From Thermoanaerobacter ethanolicus JW 200 (GTDB taxonomy: Bacteria > Bacillota > Thermoanaerobacteria > Thermoanaerobacterales > Thermoanaerobacteraceae): DNA of 64,000 nt. The translations under genes were made by a program, and so were the position numbers. Location of the stretch: NCBI RefSeq assembly GCF_003722315.1, contig NZ_CP033580.1:372001-436000 (forward strand), given 5' to 3'. Below are positions 59,837 through 64,000 of the stretch, one piece after another; position 1 is the first letter of the stretch; every line of letters begins with the position of its first letter. The notes below the pieces were generated by a model that saw nothing but the letters and a program-made list of their open reading frames with translations, did no database searches and had not been told where the DNA came from.

Positions 59837-62566
59837 TTGAAAAGACCTAATATTTTTTTAATTTCTTTTATCATTTTAATTTTTGTGATTTTGGGAATTA
59901 TTGTAAATTTTATAAACATCCTCGTGGATTTTCAATGGTTTTCTGATTTGCATTATCTTAATGTATTTTTTAAAAAATTTTTGACTCAGCTTACAATGGG
60001 TGTGCCGATTTTCATTCTTGTATTTATGGTGTTGTATTTTTATACAAACAAGATAATAAGAGATTATGTTAACTTTGCACAGGATATAATCGTTAAAAAG
60101 AATATTAACATATATAGAAGATTAGGTATTGCTATTTCTCTATTAATTGCACTATTTATAACGCTATATGCAGCGACAAATTGGTGGAATGATTTATTGT
60201 TTTTTGTAAATTCTGTAGATTTTAATGAAACTGACCCCATATTTCATAAAGACATTAGCTTCTATATGTTTAAGTTACCGCTTTTTTATGATATTTATAA
60301 TCTTTTAATTGTGTTTATACCTGTGATGATAGTTGTCGTAATAATCGCGTATGGACTAATGTACTTGTCTGATAAAACAAGGTTTTATGAGATTTCAGAC
60401 AGAGACGGAAATTTATTTAAAGCCATTTATAACAAAGACATTTTAATAAAAGCATTTAAAGAAGTTGTCCTCTTAGGATTTATCTTTTTTGTACTCATGG
60501 GCATAGGGTATTATTTAAAAGCTTTTAAACTTTTGTATTCTACCAAAGGTATAGTTTTTGGAGCGACTTATACTGATATTCACGTTTCACTGCAGTTTTA
60601 CAGGGCACTTGCAATAATTTCTTTTGTAGCAGCTATTTTACTTTTGATAGGATTTTATAAGAAAAATATAAAATATATAGTTGCTGCTCCGGCTATTATA
60701 ATAATTTTAGCAGCCATAATGGTGATCACTGAAACAGCCGTTCAGAATTTAATTGTTTCTCCTAATGAGTTAGACAAAGAAAAAAAATATATAAGCTATA
60801 ACATAGAATACACAAAAAAGGCTTTTGGGTTAGATAGAGTAACAGAAAAAAATTATGATATGAAAAAAGAGTTAACTCCTAAAGTTTTGGAAGAAAATAA
60901 GGCTACTATTGATAATATAATGATTAACGACTATAGACCAGTTAAACAGGCGTATAATCAATTACAAGCGATAAGGCTTTATTACAAGTTTAATGACATT
61001 GACATGGATAGGTATACAATAAGTGGAAAGTACAGGCAAGTATTTTTAGCAGCAAGAGAGATGGACCATGAGAGTTTATCTCCTCAAGCAAAAACATGGA
61101 TAAATTTGCATTTAAAATATACCCATGGCTACGGTGTAGTAATGTCTCTAGTCAATGATGTTACACCAACAGGCCAACCGGCTATGATAATAAAAAACAT
61201 ACCACCTTCTACTAATACTGATATAAAAATTGATAGGCCTGAAATTTACTTTGGAGAACTTACTAACGATTATGCTATTGTAAATACAAAAACTGGAGAA
61301 TTTGATTATCCTTCTGGAGACAAAAATGTCCAGACAAATTATAAAGGAACTACAGGTATACCTATGACATTTATAAACAGGATACTTTTTAGCATATATA
61401 CAGGGGATGCAAGAATTTTATTGTCTACTGATATAACAAAAGACAGTAAGATACTCATATATCGCAATATAGAGCAAAGGGTTTCTAAAATAGCTCCTTT
61501 TTTGCTCTATGACGATGACCCTTACATTGTAATAGATAATGGTAAATTATATTGGATAATAGACGCTTACACTTATTCTGCCAATTATCCATATTCTCAG
61601 CCTTATGGGAGTATGGGAATCAATTATATAAGAAATTCTGTGAAAGTAGTAGTAGATGCTTATAATGGAGATGTTAAGTACTATATTTCAGACAATAATG
61701 ATCCTTTAATAAAAGTATATAGCAAAATCTTCCCTACATTATTTAGAGATATAAAAGAAATGCCTCCTGGTTTGAGACAGCATATAAGGTATCCTCAATT
61801 TCTATTTGACATTCAAGCAGAGGTTTATAAAAATTATCACATGACTGACCCACAAGTGTTTTACAATAAAGAAGACGCATGGGATATTGCAAAAGAAAAA
61901 TTTGAAGATAAAATAGAGTACCAAGAATCTCAATATATGATAATGAAACTGCCAGGAGAAACTAAAGAAGAATACATTTTAATGATACCTTATACTCCTG
62001 CTACAAAAGCTAACATGGTGGCTTGGATGGCAGCGAGAATGGACGGAGAAAATTATGGCAAACTTATTGTATATAAATTTCCCAAAAATACCATTATTTA
62101 TGGACCTTTGCAAATAGAAAACATGATTGATCAAGACCCTAATATTTCTAAAGAATTAAGTTTGTGGAACCAACAGGGCTCAACAGTCAGCAGAGGAAAT
62201 CTCCTTTCGATTCCGATTGATGATTCTATGCTTTATGTAGAGCCTTTGTATATACAGTCGCAAAATCAGAATGCATTGCCAGAAGTAAAGAGAGTTATTG
62301 TAGCTTATAAAGACCAGATTGTAATGGAAGATACTTTAAAAAATGCTTTAAATAAATTGTTTAACCTGAATACTCAGCAAATATCTCAGCAAAATGTACC
62401 TTCAAATACAGCAAATGATACACAAAAGCAGCTTATAGAGAAGGCTCATGAAACATATCAAAACGCTATGGAAGCAGTTCAGAAAGGAAATTGGTCTGAT
62501 TTTGGAAAATATATGGAGGAATTAAGGAAGATATTAGATGAATTAAATAAAAGTGTGAAAAAATAA
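59837..62566 (+). CDS. UPF0182 family large membrane protein
   Basis: About 909 residues: seven or so transmembrane helices in the first third (residues 5-310), then a large domain of about 550 residues predicted outside the membrane, and a C-terminal helical tail. The family (COG1615) is recognised by VDFQWFSDLHYLNVFFKKF, FKLPLFYDIYN and, later, PFLLYDDDPYIVIDNGKLYWIIDAYT with PPGLRQHIRYPQFLFDIQAEVY. Function unknown. TTG 59837 has AGGGGTG 6 bases upstream; the GTG at 59828 is an alternative. TATAAT at 59795-59800 may be the promoter. Confidence 0.92.
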   Translation: MKRPNIFLISFIILIFVILGIIVNFINILVDFQWFSDLHYLNVFFKKFLTQLTMGVPIFILVFMVLYFYTNKIIRDYVNFAQDIIVKKNINIYRRLGIAISLLIALFITLYAATNWWNDLLFFVNSVDFNETDPIFHKDISFYMFKLPLFYDIYNLLIVFIPVMIVVVIIAYGLMYLSDKTRFYEISDRDGNLFKAIYNKDILIKAFKEVVLLGFIFFVLMGIGYYLKAFKLLYSTKGIVFGATYTDIHVSLQFYRALAIISFVAAILLLIGFYKKNIKYIVAAPAIIIILAAIMVITETAVQNLIVSPNELDKEKKYISYNIEYTKKAFGLDRVTEKNYDMKKELTPKVLEENKATIDNIMINDYRPVKQAYNQLQAIRLYYKFNDIDMDRYTISGKYRQVFLAAREMDHESLSPQAKTWINLHLKYTHGYGVVMSLVNDVTPTGQPAMIIKNIPPSTNTDIKIDRPEIYFGELTNDYAIVNTKTGEFDYPSGDKNVQTNYKGTTGIPMTFINRILFSIYTGDARILLSTDITKDSKILIYRNIEQRVSKIAPFLLYDDDPYIVIDNGKLYWIIDAYTYSANYPYSQPYGSMGINYIRNSVKVVVDAYNGDVKYYISDNNDPLIKVYSKIFPTLFRDIKEMPPGLRQHIRYPQFLFDIQAEVYKNYHMTDPQVFYNKEDAWDIAKEKFEDKIEYQESQYMIMKLPGETKEEYILMIPYTPATKANMVAWMAARMDGENYGKLIVYKFPKNTIIYGPLQIENMIDQDPNISKELSLWNQQGSTVSRGNLLSIPIDDSMLYVEPLYIQSQNQNALPEVKRVIVAYKDQIVMEDTLKNALNKLFNLNTQQISQQNVPSNTANDTQKQLIEKAHETYQNAMEAVQKGNWSDFGKYMEELRKILDELNKSVKK

Positions 62567-62636
62567 TATAAGGGAAATAAAGCAAAGTTACAATTGCAAT
62601 TGAAATTAAAATGTGTTATTATATATTATAGCTTAA

Positions 62637-62713
62637 GCGCCCGTAGCTCAATTGGATAGAGCGTTTGACTACGGATCAAAAGGCTGGGGGTTCGACTCCC
62701 TCCGGGCGCACCA
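62637..62713 (+). tRNA. tRNA-Arg (anticodon ACG)
   Basis: Acceptor GCGCCCG / CGGGCGC, D-loop AGCTCAATTGGATAGAGC, anticodon loop CTACGGA (ACG, wobble A to inosine), T-arm GGGGGTTCGACTCCCTC, encoded CCA. 77 bases. Confidence 0.98.
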
Positions 62714-62727
62714 TTTTGAGAGATTGA

Positions 62728-62757
62728 AGGTATCGGAATTGCGCCGATACCTTTTTT
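62728..62757 (+). terminator. Terminator of tRNA-Arg
   Basis: AGGTATCGG-AATTGCG-CCGATACCT followed by TTTTT. Confidence 0.9.
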
Positions 62758-62771
62758 GATTTTTATATTTT

Positions 62772-62962
62772 TCATGCATTCCCAGCAAAAGCTCCAAATA
62801 TTATTGAAGGCATAACATCATAATAGATAGAAATGACATGTCTACAGGTGACTTATTAATATTGTATACTAACATTAAAACAGCAATTCTATCTACCAAT
62901 TTCCTATATCCGAAATTATCTGCAATGATATAAAAAACCAGTATTTCTATTTTTATTCATAT
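62772..62962 (-). pseudogene. Remnant of an MFS transporter gene, N-terminal part with several frameshifts
   Basis: On the minus strand an ATG at 62962 with AAAGGTG upstream starts MNKNRNTGF and stops after 14 codons. Other frames carry on the expected protein: WFFISLQIISDIGNW, then RIAVLMLVYNINKSPVDMS, then VMPSIIFGAFAGN. This order matches the first helices of MFS exporters (the P..I.G..AG motif follows helix 2). At least three frame changes and a truncated end make it non-functional. The rest of the gene is missing. Confidence 0.7.
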
Positions 62963-63033
62963 TTTTCACCTTTTTACGAAGCAAGTAAGTAGGCACTTTT
63001 GCAATATTAACATCCAATATTTTCTTTTTATAT

Positions 63034-63123
63034 TTAGGTATCTATACAAACCTGTAATTCTCTTTGCTTCATTTTTAGCATTTTTCTAATTTTCTTAACT
63101 ATTTCACCTGGTGTTAGAAATTC
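63034..63123 (-). pseudogene. Remnant of an HTH (XRE-type) regulator, N-terminal fragment
   Basis: On the minus strand EFLTPGEIVKKIRKMLKMKQ followed by RELQ and a stop soon after resembles the first helices of XRE/Cro-type repressors. There is no start codon and no second half. It lies upstream of the MFS remnant, so the pair may once have been a regulator-exporter unit. The rest of 62758-63303 shows no other gene. Confidence 0.5.
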
Positions 63124-63303
63124 CGATTATTTGGACTTAAGCGACATTATTTTGTACAAAAGTGCCAAATTTCCTCCATTGGTGTAAGTGGTTATTAGTG
63201 GTATAATGATAATGGAAATTGCTAAAAAGTTAACTTTTGTTACAAAATGGTTGATGTCAGTTGATGTTTTGGCAAATAAAAATTTTATGGTGGGGTGGTA
63301 AAA

Positions 63304-64000
63304 ATGGCCAGTGTGACATTGCAGAATTATTATGACATTGTTATAGCAGGGGACTCTATTTCAAGGGGTGTAGTATACAGCGAAGAAAAAAATAAATATG
63401 TTATATCAGATGTAAATTATGTAAATTTACTAAAGAATAACATAAAAGGAACAGTAAAAAATATTGCTAAGTTTGGGAACACTCTTTTAAAAGGTATTGA
63501 CACTTTGAAGAGGTACTTGTCAAAAGATAAACCTGATATAGTTGTAATAGAATTTGGAGGAAATGACTGTGATTTCGACTGGGAAGAAATTGCAAAGAAT
63601 CCTTATGATGAGCATAGACCCAAAACAGATTTTTATATTTTTAAAGAAAAGCTTAAAGAATTGATAAAATCCTTAGATGATGCAAACATAATTCCTGTGT
63701 TAATGACATTACCTCCTTTGGATGCTGACAGATATTTTAAATGGATAAGTAAAAACAGTGAAGAGATGGGCAAAAACATTTTAAAGTGGTTAGGCAGTGT
63801 GACTAAAATATATTGGTGGCAGGAAAAGTATAACTCAGCTATATTGAGTATAGCTGAAGAAACAAAAACAAGGCTTATTGATATAAGGAGCGCTTTTTTG
63901 AATTACCCAGATTTTAGGCAATTTATTTGTGCAGATGGTATTCATCCTAATGAAAAAGGCCATAAAATAATAGCACATAAGATATATGAGTATCTGCAGA
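63304..64000 (+). CDS. SGNH/GDSL-type hydrolase (cut by window end)
   Basis: 232 residues are visible, and the frame is open at the window end. SGNH blocks: IVIAGDSISRG with the nucleophile Ser (about 18), the Gly block around NIAKFGNTLLKG, VVIEFGGNDCDFDW with the conserved Asn (about 87), and ICADGIHPNEKGHKII with the catalytic Asp-x-x-His near 213. No signal peptide, so an intracellular esterase or acylhydrolase is likely; the substrate is unknown. The start is supported by GGTGGGGTGG before the ATG. Nearly complete. Confidence 0.9.
   Translation, partial: MASVTLQNYYDIVIAGDSISRGVVYSEEKNKYVISDVNYVNLLKNNIKGTVKNIAKFGNTLLKGIDTLKRYLSKDKPDIVVIEFGGNDCDFDWEEIAKNPYDEHRPKTDFYIFKEKLKELIKSLDDANIIPVLMTLPPLDADRYFKWISKNSEEMGKNILKWLGSVTKIYWWQEKYNSAILSIAEETKTRLIDIRSAFLNYPDFRQFICADGIHPNEKGHKIIAHKIYEYLQ

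Overview
This window is a replication-origin region from a low-GC, thermophilic, spore-forming member of the Firmicutes. It fits Thermoanaerobacter best. The old-yellow-enzyme gene at 38.4-39.5 kb is nearly identical, as far as I remember it, to the characterised Thermoanaerobacter enzyme TOYE. Other support is the frequent GTG/TTG starts, strong Shine-Dalgarno sites, T-boxes, an FMN riboswitch, a YyaC sporulation gene and the classic rpmH/oriC/dnaA order. The species call is inference from memory of protein sequences.

Layout: (1) 1-5.8 kb, minus strand: mscS, DUF951, rpsF-ssb-rpsR, a MazG-like gene, yybS and the start of gdpP, interrupted by a group II intron. (2) 5.9-14.5 kb: yyaC (plus strand), a second near-identical group II intron, then on the minus strand a cysteine desulfurase, DUF4446, a lipid kinase and the cyanophycin pair cphB-cphA. 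(3) 14.7-24.4 kb, minus strand: soj/spo0J, noc, a NUDIX gene, a GC-rich structured element, rsmG-mnmG-mnmE, jag-yidC-yidD-rnpA-rpmH. (4) 24.4-38.4 kb, plus strand: bipartite oriC, dnaA, dnaN, yaaA, recF, remB, a GH31 alpha-glucosidase, and gyrB-gyrA, with murT-gatD and csaA on the minus strand between the glucosidase and gyrB. (5) 38.4-53.9 kb: an OYE-family reductase (minus), a T-box-controlled ilv-leu operon, an FMN-riboswitch-controlled rib operon, an AI-2E-type permease (minus) and a small frameshifted ORF. (6) 54-64 kb: lepB, a Ser T-box with serS, two tRNA-Ser genes, lytR (minus), a complete IS element, a large UPF0182 membrane protein, tRNA-Arg, decayed HTH and MFS gene remnants, and the start of an SGNH hydrolase.

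Functional logic: genes transcribed outward from oriC carry replication, segregation and ribosome/tRNA-modification functions. Segregation signals are also present: two identical parS-like sites (one over the predicted soj promoter, one inside rsmG) and an exact match to the Noc-binding site just upstream of the gyrB promoter. The biosynthetic operons are controlled by RNA leaders: tRNA-Ile for ilv-leu, tRNA-Ser for serS and FMN for rib.

The least explained object is a 270-bp GC-rich segment (17960-18229) with perfect 15-bp terminal inverted repeats and several nested helices. One G-U pair favours the minus-strand transcript, and an intrinsic terminator follows on that strand. It is the best candidate here for an undescribed structured RNA or mobile element. 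The paired group II introns sit directly behind two transcription terminators, as expected for bacterial class C introns, and one of them has rewritten the end of yyaC.
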